From Capillidium heterosporum (taxonomy: Eukaryota > Entomophthoromycota > Entomophthoromycetes > Entomophthorales > Capillidiaceae), in NCBI GenBank assembly GCA_016630905.1, contig WBMQ01000010.1, positions 496,001 through 560,000 of the forward strand: 64,000 nt of DNA, given 5' to 3'. The notes beneath the pieces are model-generated. The model ran no database searches and was not told where the DNA came from. It saw only the letters and a program-made list of their open reading frames with translations. Made by a program: the position numbers and the translations under genes. Shown one piece after another: positions 12,178-23,993 of this stretch (its first letter is position 1; the number at the start of each line of letters is the position of its first letter).

Positions 12178-15100
12178 TCAAACAACAAAGTTGATTAATT
12201 TGTACCCCTTAACTACAATTGCTTTCCTAACTTTCAACCCACTTAGTACCTTGGTGCCCATTTCCGTACTCTTGACGAACTCTATCAACTGCTCCTGATC
12301 TAAATTGGTCTCTTGTGAACTCAAACTCAAGTTAAACTTCTTCTTGCCGTTTACCTATTCAATAATTATAAATGTCATAAATCAAAGCTATTTAAAAATT
12401 TCAACGTACTTGTACTACACACTCGACTACTATACCCCCACCTTGAGCCCCATTCTCATTTTCCAATACCTGAGGCCACTTCTCCAAGAGCACTGAATCT
12501 AACTTTGGGTCCAGTTCCAACTCTTGATAAAACAGTTCAGCCGAGGAGGGTGCCATAGGTGAAAGCAAGACGCACAGGTTTTTGGTTGCTTCTCTATAAA
12601 TCTCCAAACTGCATGCATCACCAACTTCAACTAACAGGTTGGTAAGTTTAATCAAATCCGATACGACAACATTCAATTTGAAGGTTTTTGACAAATTGAG
12701 AGTTGAATTTGAAATAACCTGGGCCTGGAACTTGGCTAATTTCGAGTTATTTTGTTGCAGTAACGTCGTCATCGAAGGGGAAAGCTGAGTTGAAGTAGTA
12801 GGTTTATGACGTACCACCTTGGCAACTTTCTGTAGGAAGCGTTGCATACCGACGATGGACTGGTCATCCCAGTCCAAGGCATCTTCGGGGGCGGCCTTAC
12901 TCAGAATATATAGTCTAGTAGCGTCGACACCATACTTGTCGATAGTTTCCTTAGGATCGACACCATTGTACTTGGATTTGGACATCTTTTCGTAGCTGAT
13001 TTGCAACTTTTGATTATCCAGCTTGTACTTGGGTTCTTCAGGATCTACCAAAATTTTAAAAGAAAAAAGTAAAAGATATTAGTTGCAGGCTCAGTAATCA
13101 TCAATAAAAGTTACTGGATAGGTCAACCATATCGGGCTTCACAAACATACCGTTGGCTAACTTGAAAGTCTTGCCTTGGACCATACCCTATAGTACATTA
13201 AAAAATAAGCATCACACCAACAGGTAAAATGAAGATTAAAAAATACCTGAGTCACCAGCCTATTGAAAGGCTCTCCATCCCACTTATGAGCCTGCAACTC
13301 CTTCTTGATAAACCGAGCGATGAACCTCGAGTACAGTAGATGTAAGATAGCATGTTCAATTCCTCCAATGTAGATATCGACTGGCATGTTCTTATCGACG
13401 GTTTCCTTGGAGACAATCCTAAAAATCGAGAAATATAAACTTAAAATTCGAACGATACTATTTACATGTCGTTATCCTTAGGGTTAAGATACTTGAGATA
13501 GTACCAGGAAGAATCGACAAAGGTATCCATGGTATCGCAGTCACGTTCAGCATCTCCACCGCATCTAATCGAAATTCCAGTCAAAAAACGTAAAATGACA
13601 AAAACTTACTTAGGACAGGGGATCTCTTTCCATTCTTTGAAATTAGCCAACGGGGAACCCAACTCACCTTTCAAATCCTTGGTATCCTTCAACTCAGGTA
13701 ACTTGACTGGTAAATCCTCCTTAGCGACCGGCATTACCCCACAGCTTTTGCAGTGGATGAAAGGTAAGGGAGTACCCCAGTACCTTTGCCTGGAGATCAA
13801 CCAATCCCTTAGTTTATATTGGGTCGTTCGCGTACCATTATTTGTAGATTCCAACCATGAATTCAACTTCTGTTGAACTTCCGACTGATCTAAACTATCC
13901 AAACTGCTTAAACTTTGAACTAGCTTTAGATTTTCAGGGTTGAGGGTGGAAGAATTGGGAGTGATATCAATGGCATTAAGTTGGGGGTATTTTATAGTGA
14001 AGTTGAAGTCTCTAGTGTCATGCTCGGGGACTGCCATCAGACTACTGGTCGCATATCCTTCAATCACGTAGTTGGTGACCCAAACTGGGACCTCCACCTT
14101 AGTCAACGGGTTGACGACTTTTAACCCAGTATCGAATCCTGCTCGTCAAGTTAAAAACATCAATAAAAGTCTTGGATCAATGTGTTAAATTACCTAGTAG
14201 ATTATCGGCCGCATCGGTATTCGAAGAACTGTTGAACTCTTTTAGTTTATTGGCAAAGCCGATATCTTTAATGACTTTGGAAAGTATAGGATGGTTGGGA
14301 CCAACTGCCAAAAATTTGACTAAGGCTAAGGTATCGACTCGAGTTGTAAATACCTCGACAAAATCATTTAACTCTGAACCGATCAGTTGGAACTTGACGT
14401 TAGTACCCGTGTTGGGGCCGATCCAATTCTTTTGCATATTCTTAACCTTGGTTGGCCACAAATCTAAATTATCCAAACCATCGTACAACTCCTATATTAT
14501 TGAAAATAAAATGCTCAAATTAAGAACCTGCAATAGAATAAAGTTGAAGTAATACCTTACAGAACTCAGTAATTTTGATGTACCACTGGTTTAACAATTT
14601 CTGTTCGACCAGTGCCCCACTCCTCCAACTCCTCCCTTCCTTATCTACCTGCTCGTTGGCCAAGACGGTTAGGTCTACTGGATCCCAGTTGACTTTAGCC
14701 TCCTTTCTATACAGTAAACCACTTTCGTATAGTTGAATAATTAACATCTGGGTATATTTGTAATATTTGGGGTCACTTGTATTAACCATCTATCGTTAAA
14801 ACATCAAAGCAGAATATTAGTTTAGAAAAAAATTGAAATTTACCTTATCCCAATCGAAATTAGCATGGAACAGGTCGAACTGTTCTTTCATACTACCTAT
14901 ATTTTTGTGGGTCCACACTGAAGGTAAGGTATTCCGTTCGATAGCCGCATTTTCAGCTGGTAGACCAAAGGCATCGAAACCCATAGGATGCAATACCTTT
15001 TTAAAGAAAAAATAAACACAAAAACAAGAGTTCAGTTTACCTTATAACCTAGCAATCTGTTAAAACGAGCTAGAGTATCGGAGATAGTGTAGACTCGAAC

Positions 15101-15392
15101 ATGACCCATATGCAAATTCCCACTGGGGTATGGGAACATTGATAGTATATACTTTTCATTTTTGTTTTCAAAGTCATTGATGGTGGTAGTACCATTTTTT
15201 CGATCGAGCTCCTTCCACTTATCAAACCAATACTTTTCATTCTGTTTAAAATCTATGGGTTGCAACTTTGCTATTCCAAAAAGTTTAATGTATTTTAAAC
15301 GATAAAAGTTTACTGGAGTAACAGTTATATTTTAAAAAGTAGATTGGTGTACTAAACTTGAGTGGTCCATAGTTCTTTAGTATCCTTAGCAT
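12178..15392 (-). CDS. NAM2: Leucyl-tRNA synthetase, mitochondrial (bacterial type)
   Basis: Eleven exons: 15392-15314, 15270-15041, 14996-14844, 14789-14556, 14491-14194, 14138-13610, 13564-13466, 13418-13247, 13187-13115, 13044-12410, 12354-12178; 892 aa (yeast Nam2 about 894). It charges mitochondrial tRNA-Leu. Exon 1 supplies a basic, hydroxylated mitochondrial presequence ([13 protein letters not shown]). Class I signatures are present: [18 protein letters not shown] (HIGH box as HMGH) and [13 protein letters not shown] (KMSKS). Also present are [19 protein letters not shown], the zinc-like [25 protein letters not shown] segment and a CP1 editing domain with TTRVDTL and VPEHDTRD. The usual editing-site GTGAVM is replaced by ATSSLM. 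All eleven exons join in frame with GT-AG introns of about 38-66 nt. The short exon 1 and the 73-nt exon 9 are easy to miss. Confidence 0.96.
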
Positions 15393-16351
15393 GGTTGGAT
15401 TCTATCTCTATCGCTCTATGTGGATTGCAGTTTCTTATGAGGTTGGAAAACAGCTGATTTCGCTTGCTTTTCTAAATTCAAGTTGAAAAGAGTTTTGTCG
15501 TCATAAAGCTTGTCAGGAGCAGACTTCCTTAATTGGCTGATTTGGATAGGAATGATAAAGAATAATGGAACTGAAAATTTACAAAGAGTCGAATGAAACT
15601 TAACTAAATATTAAAATTAAACTCTAAGGTTAGTTAGCATTAGGTTCATCAACTTAACAGCGCTATATATACCTATAACATATCTTTTTACTTCAAGTCT
15701 CATATAGAGCCATTTATTTATTTTATATCGATGGGCAGGGATTGTAAACTATTAATCAGATGTAATGAAAAACTTCAAGTGAGACGTCATACTCAACTAC
15801 TATACCTAGCAAGAAACTTAGAGCCGAAGGTCGAGAAATTAATGTACATATGAAAGGGAAGTATAAGAGAGTGTAAAAGGTACTTATTTAATCATTTTAT
15901 ACAAAGATTCCAATATATATTATTAGAATATTATAAAGCTAGTATACTAAAAACAAAAATTACTTGAGCTAGCAGAATTTTAAGTTTTAAATATATACTT
16001 AAAGCTCATATACTTATTTGAAAGGATCGATACATCAGCTTACAAACTTCTACAACTTTTATACTATCAGTAAAATTTACATTCATTTTATTCAGATATA
16101 TCCATCTCGATATCAGTTGTGATTGAAACTGACAAACTCTAGGTGATCATCCTTATTAAATTTAGAAGAATCGAACCAATCTATACCACTTAATCAATGT
16201 ATGAACTAGCCACAAGAAGGAAATAATAGCATCTATGTTCGACTTTACCAATATATAAAAGTACTCCATATCCTTTCCCTTGTGGAAGTGGATCGACCTG
16301 AAGTTTATTGTTTAATCTTTTTAATTGTAGTTAGAAAGTTTTATATCTTAA
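15393..16351. other. Intergenic, no gene seen
   Basis: Promoter side of the leucyl-tRNA synthetase gene, then AT-rich DNA. No exon recognised. Confidence 0.4.
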
Positions 16352-16850
16352 TAAGCTAAAGTATAGTTAATCTTATTGCCTTGCAAAACAATTGAGATTC
16401 TATTGATGACTCTAATGAGCTCGTCGTATTTGACAGATACATCCTTGTAAATATCACGTGCTACAATGACGAACATGAGGATAGCGTCTTAGGTATACTC
16501 ATTACAAAATACGTAAATATTTTAAAGTAGGCGGTGTTAGTCATGCTTGTGGTTGGTGGAAAAGACATCGTGACTGAAGAAATCTCAAATGTAGAAAAGA
16601 AGGTTTCCTTTGTTGGTTAGAAATTTACTACTGTGAACGTCTTTGCTAAGGGCAGCTAAGAAATTTTAATTGTAAATAAATAGTTCGAAATCTACATATA
16701 TAAAGTCCTACAAAGGTATTAGGAATCACTATGAATCAAGGAGATCTTCCCAACATTGTCGTCCCCAACTATTTAAAAAGTCAAGGTAGAAGGTACTAAG
16801 TACTTAAACCCATTTTGGATTTGTACTTGACTTGGATGGAAAAGCTGATA
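16352..16850 (-). pseudogene. Ran-type small GTPase pseudogene
   Basis: Three blocks in the right order on the minus strand match Ran, the nuclear-transport GTPase. About 16770-16730 has VGDDNVGKISLIHS, a decayed P-loop (Ran VGDGGTGKTTFVKRH). About 16670-16590 has AALSKDVHSSKFLTNKGNLLFYI, corresponding to the switch I/II segment VATLGVEVHPLVFHTNRGP. About 16490-16352 has DAILMFVIVARDIYKDV followed by RISIVLQGNKIN, matching AIIMFDVTSRVTYKNV and IPIVLCGNKVD. Stops and frame changes lie between the blocks, the DTAGQE motif is gone, the P-loop Lys-Thr is Lys-Ile, and the base-binding NKxD is NKIN. No functional GTPase can be made. An active Ran gene must exist elsewhere. Confidence 0.72.
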
Positions 16851-18113
16851 TAAAGAGTAAGAGATATTCAAAATTAAACATTGATTTGAATTCAAACTAA
16901 AGATGTGATTGGATTTTTGTTGTGATAGTGGGAGTTGAAAATCATAAGTTCAAAACTTGGATTTTTAATTAACTAAAGGAAAATTTTATTTGAAATGTTT
17001 TTATAGCTTCGATACGACTGTGACAAGTTTTTACATAGGGCTAAAGCGTAAGATGGTTCAAAGTTAAAACTATAAGTAGCTTATATTTTCATCACAGCTT
17101 GAAAGTGGAACTGTCCGTAATAAGTATGCCATCAATTCTACTTGAAGTTTATTAGCTTTTAATTAATTGGTTTCTAATTTTAGTATATATTTATTAAGTA
17201 ATAGCTTCTAATTTATATTAGGAAAACATCAGTATAATTATAACTTTGGATATGTTAGCCTTATTTGATTATCCCATCCCAAAACTTTTGAAAATTAGAA
17301 AGCTTTATGTCGTATAAGTAAATTGCCTATTTCTATCTTCTAAATATGATTTTACTTTTGAAAATATGCGTACTTGTAATTTAGATGTCATTATACTATA
17401 TATCAAGCCTTGGTTTGTAGCTATCAATGTCATCCTATTAGTGCCATTTCGATTTCACCTTCAAAATCAATTTTTAGGATTACATCTGCTAAATCAAAGC
17501 ATTTACCTCAACTTATTAAATTGATTTCTTCAAATCTTGTTATAAAATAAATATATTATGCTAGCAATGTAGATATTCTGTAGTAAGCTTATCAACGGAA
17601 CAGCAACAAGGTTAACTTTCCAACAAGAGTAATACCAACCAACCTCAACCTTCATCGAAAGCTATCGCTTGTCTACATTTTACACGCTCTTCAAAGTCTA
17701 TCTCCAAAATAGTATTCAATATGAAACGGAACAGCATTCATAAATTTTATCTCCATCCATTACTTTTATCAATAGATATCCATTTTTTGGTTTATAGCAA
17801 TATATCATTTAATCTAATAAAATAGCCCCTTCACTTGATAATAAAGTTATTTAAATTTATTTGTTTTTGGAACATATCAAAAAAACTTGACTCAATCGCC
17901 AACTTCTTTCGGATCCATCGTCTAATAGATTTTCATCAAAGTTTCAATCTAATTTTGCATTTAGCATCTCGATTATCAAATTCAAATAAACTTGATCTCT
18001 ACCTTTCAGATTTATACATCTAGTTTCAGATCAATACTACAATAAACTCTACTATAAATACTAATAAAACTTTATACCCTCATCCCATAATATCAAGCAA
18101 ACAGCCTACAGTC
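16851..18113. other. Intergenic, no gene seen
   Basis: AT-rich; the right end is the promoter of the small secreted protein, with TATAAA-like sequence around 18053-18075. A short AT-rich ORF at 17835-18023 has no features and was not called. Confidence 0.4.
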
Positions 18114-18548
18114 ATGATAAATAAATCTTGCTTACTCTTTCTCCTAGCATCCACACTACCAACCCTTTACACCAGCATCCCAACCCAACCCGACAACCCT
18201 TTAATACGCAAAAGTTTCATCGATATAGGAGGTCCTCAAATCCCAAAGAAGATATGCCCCGAAGTAGGGGATAAATCCTTCAACTCCATCAAGAAGAATA
18301 AATTGACCAACCTCAACTACGTCAAAAGGGGTTTACCACAGTTTAACAACGATAGCTTGGAACCTAACCTGGAAGGGGAGAAGGTAGGTATAGTCAAGTT
18401 CGAGTTGGCTAAAAGGTCCATATGCTGGTTGAAAGTGGGTGCAAGTTTCGTCTCTGCCTTCCCTACTAGACTACCGGACTACACACTCAAATGTCCTCCC
18501 TCTCATTTAGATATTCGAACTTGCCCCGGGTACAAGGGTCTCAAATAA
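18114..18548 (+). CDS. Small secreted protein with four mature cysteines
   Basis: Single-exon ORF of 144 aa with an ATG and a clear signal peptide (CLLFLLASTLPTLYTS; cleavage likely near residue 20-22). The mature part is basic and has four Cys in short, recognisable contexts (KICPEV, SICWL, LKCPP, RTCPG), enough for two disulfides. It also has a KKNK stretch and a dibasic KR that could be processed. No transmembrane segment after the signal peptide. The family was not recognised. Coding GC is clearly higher than the flanks, supporting a real gene. Confidence 0.72.
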   Translation: MINKSCLLFLLASTLPTLYTSIPTQPDNPLIRKSFIDIGGPQIPKKICPEVGDKSFNSIKKNKLTNLNYVKRGLPQFNNDSLEPNLEGEKVGIVKFELAKRSICWLKVGASFVSAFPTRLPDYTLKCPPSHLDIRTCPGYKGLK

Positions 18549-19489
18549 AAATATATAGTAATACTTTTGTTACTACAGCTCCAAGTTTTAGCACCTACTT
18601 TAGAGTAGAGCAAGATTTATATATGCTTAATTTTTTGTGCATCGGACTTTAAGGTACGTAAACATACTAGACATCTTCTACAAAGACTTTCAATATAGAA
18701 ATTACATCGAGATGGATATGTACTTTGTAAAAAAGAATCGAGTTGTAACGCAATATCAATCGTGAAGCCCTCAATTTCTGAAATCGCAAGATATCCTTTA
18801 CGATTATTCTACTTGGGTGCTTGTATGGGTACTCAAAAATAGAAATGTGTTTTTAAATGAGTTACTTTTCCAAAATTTTGTCAAATTGCGATGTATAGCA
18901 GATCAATAGAAGTATAGGCAATTACATCTAAAGTTTATGGAACAAAAGTCAAATTAATTATTCCTTTTATAATTGCATCTTCCGATAGGATATCTGAATA
19001 AGCACTTACGACCTATATCATTCATCCTAAGCTAATATATTAGGTAGAGCAATTTACTATATTCATTACTTGGATACTAATTGAAATGTAGGTTTAGAAC
19101 TATTTCAGTATTTTTCGATTAGATGTAGTAAGAAAATATCCAGCCAATATTAGATCCAATCTCTATTCTAAAACCCATTTGTTAATCATAGCCAACCCTC
19201 TTTGTACTTTAAGATGATTTCCATTGCTAGCTCTCACCTACCTTTTTATGAAAATATTTAAAGAATTTAATTTAGTAAATTGAAGTTTGTAAATATTAAA
19301 ATTTCGATTTAGCATATAGAATTCTTAAAAGTTTTTAGGAAGCCCACTAAATAGAAAATTAAAGTTGCATCCAAATGTTATAGCTGCAGCTTATCGAGGT
19401 AAAAGCTCGGGAAGTTATAAAAGATACCCAGTTAGAAGGATACTAAACTTTGAAAATATCGATTTCCTCAAAAAGATAAATTAACCGAT
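18549..19489. other. Intergenic, no gene seen
   Basis: AT-rich, no exon recognised. Confidence 0.4.
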
Positions 19490-20950
19490 CTACTTATACC
19501 ATCTCAACCTTCTCAACCTTTCCAAAGCTTTCAGGTTAGGTTGACCAAATAAGGCCAACATTACCTAGATACTAATTGATCCTGCAACTCCTTCCTGGCA
19601 CCAGCTGAAGATTACAATTATTAGCTTTAGCAAACATATAATTTAAAAAGTAACAAACTTAAACCTAGATAGCTTTATATTCAAAGCAAATTGCTACTCT
19701 TCCTAGAAGGCACTACCTACGAATATGACTATTACATATTAAAAGAATCTTGTCAAGCCTTACAATATGTATGGATTTGACTCACTATAATTGGCGCAGT
19801 CAGATATTTTTATACATAAAAAGATATAAAATACAGAGACATATTGAAGATCAGTCAAATTTTGTATGTTATTGGATATGTATCTATATTAATCTAGAAC
19901 TGTAGGTAAACCAGCCTGTCAATTAAAGCTCGAAATATAAGTAAACCTTTTAGGATCATCAACTACTTGAATCAGCAAGTAAGAGTCTTGGGACACTTTA
20001 GCCAACCCTTTGTAGTTTTATAGCACCATCCAATTCGGTACACTTTTTCAGAAATTCAAAGTCATCTTTGACATAAATTTCTTCAATATATAGGCTCCCT
20101 CGTCGTTGTGAACCTTACCAACCTGCTATCTCCACCCCAGGTACAATCATGCGAGGAGCAAATCTTACCAAATAAACTAAATCCAAGTTACCAATAATGG
20201 CAGTCCACAGGCTTATAGGTTTATTTCACAAGTACCTATAATCCAATCCATATAGTAAATTGGCTAGGACACGACAATCATTAGCGACGTCATGACTAAA
20301 AGGATCCTGTTTGGTAATGTTTTCGAGGTAAAAATCCCTACTTGCATAACTAATAAATGCAATGGCATCTTCGAATTGGATACGACACTATAATGGTGAA
20401 CGAGATCGCTCTATCCTTTTACTACATGGTCTAGGATGAATTGGAACACATTTTTTCATTCTTATTCAACACGAGTAATAGTATAAACAATAGTGGTGAA
20501 CTTGTTTTTGGAGGTGTCAATTGCAATCTCTTCAAATAGAATTTGACCTGGGTCCTAAGTGTTTACAAAGAACTGTAGGAGGTCAAACTGGATAGTACCA
20601 CGTTAGATGATTATATGATCGATCTTCTTGGCTTAAGCGCCGCTATCAGTACTAGAAATTCCCTCCTGAAAACTCTTACCTCCATAGCTACTTCCACCCA
20701 CAGGCAGATTTGAGCCAAAAGGTAGTAAATGATTGATTCCTAATCGATTACAGAAAAGTCCAAAACCCCCCAACTTTATCTTAGGTTTATATAGTAAGCA
20801 GCTTGCCTTTATGGGTCGCGACTAAACTCTCAAATAAGGGCTCTAGTGCTTTTCTAAATTTTTTGAGGTCGGTATAACCTAATATTACTCCAGCCTTTGG
20901 GTTGTCAGTATCACTTTCTTCTATAAGTGCTATATTTGATTTTTGTAATA
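19490..20950 (-). pseudogene. Decayed multi-exon gene, unidentified
   Basis: A series of strongly coding-like minus-strand blocks, all broken by stops or frame changes. In order: IALIEESDTDNPKAGVILGY with a following LKKFRKALEPLFESL (20940-20800); FGSNLPVGGSSYGGKSFQEG (about 20730-20640); DPGQILFEEIAIDTSKNKF (about 20560-20470); FEDAIAFISYASRDFYLE and DPFSHDVANDCRVLANLLYG (about 20380-20240); PISLWTAIIGNLDLVYLVRF ending in VPGVEIAGW (about 20215-20125); DDFEFLKKCTELDGA and KVSQDSYLLIQVVDDPKRF (about 20070-19940); and ALFGQPNLKALERLRRL (about 19545-19500). Together they describe one long gene that has lost function. I could not name the family. Confidence 0.5.
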
Positions 20951-21509
20951 ATTAGATTGGCGACCTTTGAGCTTAATTGTTATTGATGAGGTAGATTTTT
21001 TGAAATATACCGTTTATTATAGTAGCTGTTTGCTATCCATATCTATTTTAACTTTTATCTTAAAAGCTTAGCAGTATTGTTAATTTCTTACTATTACTTG
21101 TTAAATATGCTTTTATATCAAAAATGGACTCCACTACAGATATATGTGTCAACACCATTTAAAAACCTCTATTGGAGCTAACACTTACAGTATATAGAAG
21201 CTCCAAAATTCTAATAATTACAGAAGCTTGTTTACCCTACCTGAATTTATACGGTAGCACTAACCATTCAACTCATTTTCTTATAGATAGGGATCTCTCT
21301 CATCCCTTCCTCTAGCATTACCACTATATTATTTTTAATTTCAACCAACTCATCTTGACTATCTACAAACCCATGTCAACCCTAAAGGTGATGATATAAT
21401 ATAAATTATAATGAATTCTGATACAAACTATCAAATATAAATATTAAAACCCATAATAAACCTTATACTCTTATGAATAAAGATAAAACGTAGTAAATTA
21501 TTTTATTAA

Positions 21510-22716
21510 TTAGTATTCTCTAGTTTCCTCAATCAACTGGGAGGTGGTAACTTCGTTGCTGATGGTCATACTGGCCCTCGAGGCCAATTCTACATCAGCT
21601 TCTTAAACAGTTAGCTAGGCGATTTAGAACAGAACTTACCATCTCGGATCTGAACATTCCTAGTACCGTAGAACTTTTCCTTACAATATGCGTAGCATTC
21701 CTTTACAGCTAACTGGAAGGTGGGGTCCAACAAAAAGGCGATGCAGTTGAGGGTACCGATGGATTCTATTAAATAAAAGTTAGTTGGAGCTGTCTACAAA
21801 AAGGGTTACCATTTCCGATGGCATTCCAGTATAGCACACTGTCGTTCTGAGTACCTGCCAAGTCATAGAAATTGTTGACAACGATACCAAGTAGACACAC
21901 AACACAGAATATGGGATACAAGCATCTAAATAAAGGTTAGTTGAATGAATTTCAGAGTTTAAAGCTACATTCTGAAAATCAACTTGCGCAAGAACTTTTT
22001 GAGCTTGTCACGGTTTCCCAGGATACCAGCTGGCTTATGAGCATTAGCGTCGATCAAGTTGATATCCTTCTTTAACATGAATATGACCAGAATGGAGATA
22101 ACTAGGCAATAGACCATGGTGATGAGCATAGGTAGAACGATGAGACCTAATTTGGCCTCGTACCGGTGGTCGAATTCAGCTCTGAATCCGCAAAACCCGA
22201 ATTCATCCTTACCGAATAGGTCCAGTCCTGCAAAAAAGTAAGCAAAATTGTGGAAATGGCAAGTATACCTAAAGGGATAAACCCACTTAGTAATGATATT
22301 ATGAGGGGCACCACCCAGTAGTAGAGCTCCCACTTGGGATCGAAGGCCTTGTTCTGCACAAAGATCAACTGTAAGTTGAGGGCAATAGCTATGTTTAGGA
22401 AACAGTACATCTGAATGCCAGACACACGCATAAACCCAACAAAGCTACAGCCGGGACCTGGTGGGGCTTTTCGGATGTACATCGTACACAGATGGTTGAT
22501 CAAGTCGAACAAAGCGACGCCAGCTTGCAACCGTAAGGTGATTCGATTGAGGAGACTTCTATTGAAGAAGACTAACTGTTAGTTGAATATCTTTGAATAC
22601 AAGTTACATATCAGAATCAACATGAGTAGTGGAATGATGGAGAAGGATATACTTATTCGGTTGAGGATCTGACCAACGTCGTAGACCTTTTGGTAGATCC
22701 CTGGTAGCTCGGACAT
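21510..22716 (-). CDS. Seven-helix GPCR, cAMP-receptor/Git3-like (paralog A)
   Basis: Six exons: 22716-22608, 22571-22269, 22227-21969, 21925-21810, 21765-21640, 21601-21510; 334 aa. Seven hydrophobic segments; a well-conserved core with FNRSLLNRITLRLQAGVALF, a Cys-Pro loop (PPGPGCSFVGFM), SGIQMYCFLNIAIALNLQLI, SGFIPLG and the extracellular-loop motif DLFGKDEFGFCGF (Cys likely paired with the loop-1 Cys). A long basic third cytoplasmic loop (KKDINLIDANAHKPAG) follows, and a Ser/Thr/Glu tail ends TREY. The organisation resembles fungal/Dictyostelium class-E nutrient or cAMP-type receptors; the ligand is unknown. All introns are 34-44 nt. Paralogs B and C follow. The intron at FRI|C (21926-21968) is shared with C but absent from B. 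Confidence 0.85.
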
Positions 22717-23993
22717 CGTCGTCGAAGAAATTTTGAAAGGAAAGTTTGCACCCACAATTGAGATTCCAAGTACTTTTATACCTAGTGGAATCTAATGTAG
22801 GGTTTTGCTGTTACTAAAACTATACTTGATTGGAATCGAAATTTATATTTAGCTTTCTAAATTACGTTTTCCATCAATAACTTGGGCCAAAAGCTTCATT
22901 CAACAAGATCCATCGTTGGTTGGAAGAGCCTATTGTAGGAATAATTTTGCTGAATCGTACCCTATTAGGCTGAAAGCAGAATCTTTTCAAAGGTTTAATC
23001 GATTGACCTGGGTACTTGAGCCATCAAATTACTGCTTTGTTCAAAATACATGTATGGTTTAGAATAGCTACACTTGTAAGTAATTGTACAGCTTTACTGA
23101 ACAGTATAGTATTTTATTCTGAAAACTTGGAACCTAGGTTAAATTAGGTGTTGAGCTACTGTTCCCAAAACCTTATATTGGACTGGGTACCCTATCCTTT
23201 AATTCTTACGAGTGAAATTGCTTTTGCTCAAACTTCACTTTAGTGCCGACTTGGAGTCTAAATCAAGTTTGAAAGCCCTACAAAGTTCGGTGTATTTTTT
23301 GGGCCACTTGGAGTGGAATGCAAGAAAAGCGAGCCAATCTAAACATCACAAAAATCAATAGTCTACCTTATATGACAATAATTCGATTGATATCCCATAC
23401 CTATATACCAAGGATTCATATACTTTCTCTTCATATGACCACGACATTGAATTTACATAATAAAATACACATTTTGTCATAAAGTAATGCTTAGTTGACA
23501 TTTAAAATAATATACTAGGAAACTCTAGTATATTAGAAAGCTATAGAGTATAAAAGGATCTAAAATACTATACCAGGTTATTATATATCAAGAACCAACA
23601 TATTGGCCAAATACTAAAAGTAAGAGATAAAATGTTGGACTGATGCTTGAATTTTGAAATAAAGGATACATAACTACATGTTTTTATATCGTCAACAAAT
23701 TCTATAGAAACTATTGAATTCAGTTGACTAAAAGATCTACCAAGGCTTATTTAAGAGTATATCCTTCCCAACTACTATACTATAAAATCAAAGTCAGTGT
23801 TAATAGATTTAGCCTGTACCAGTCTCAATGAATCCCAAACTCCAAAATAAATACACCATGACATAATCCTAAATTTTAGGTAGGACCCATTTAAATCGGA
23901 ATTCAAAGATTCTACGAAGCTAGGATAGATTCTGAAAATATAGGAAATTTAACAAACAGCAACTAAAATTAAACTGGGTAAGTACTTTATTAG
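22717..23993. other. Intergenic between GPCR paralogs A and B
   Basis: No exon recognised. The first 100 bp is the promoter of receptor A (a TATA-like TTTTATACCT at about 22774). Confidence 0.4.

Noticed and set aside
18780-18800. ATATCCTTT at about 18788, resembling a second U12 donor
   Set aside because: No coding exon on its left and no branch motif or acceptor in range; treated as chance.
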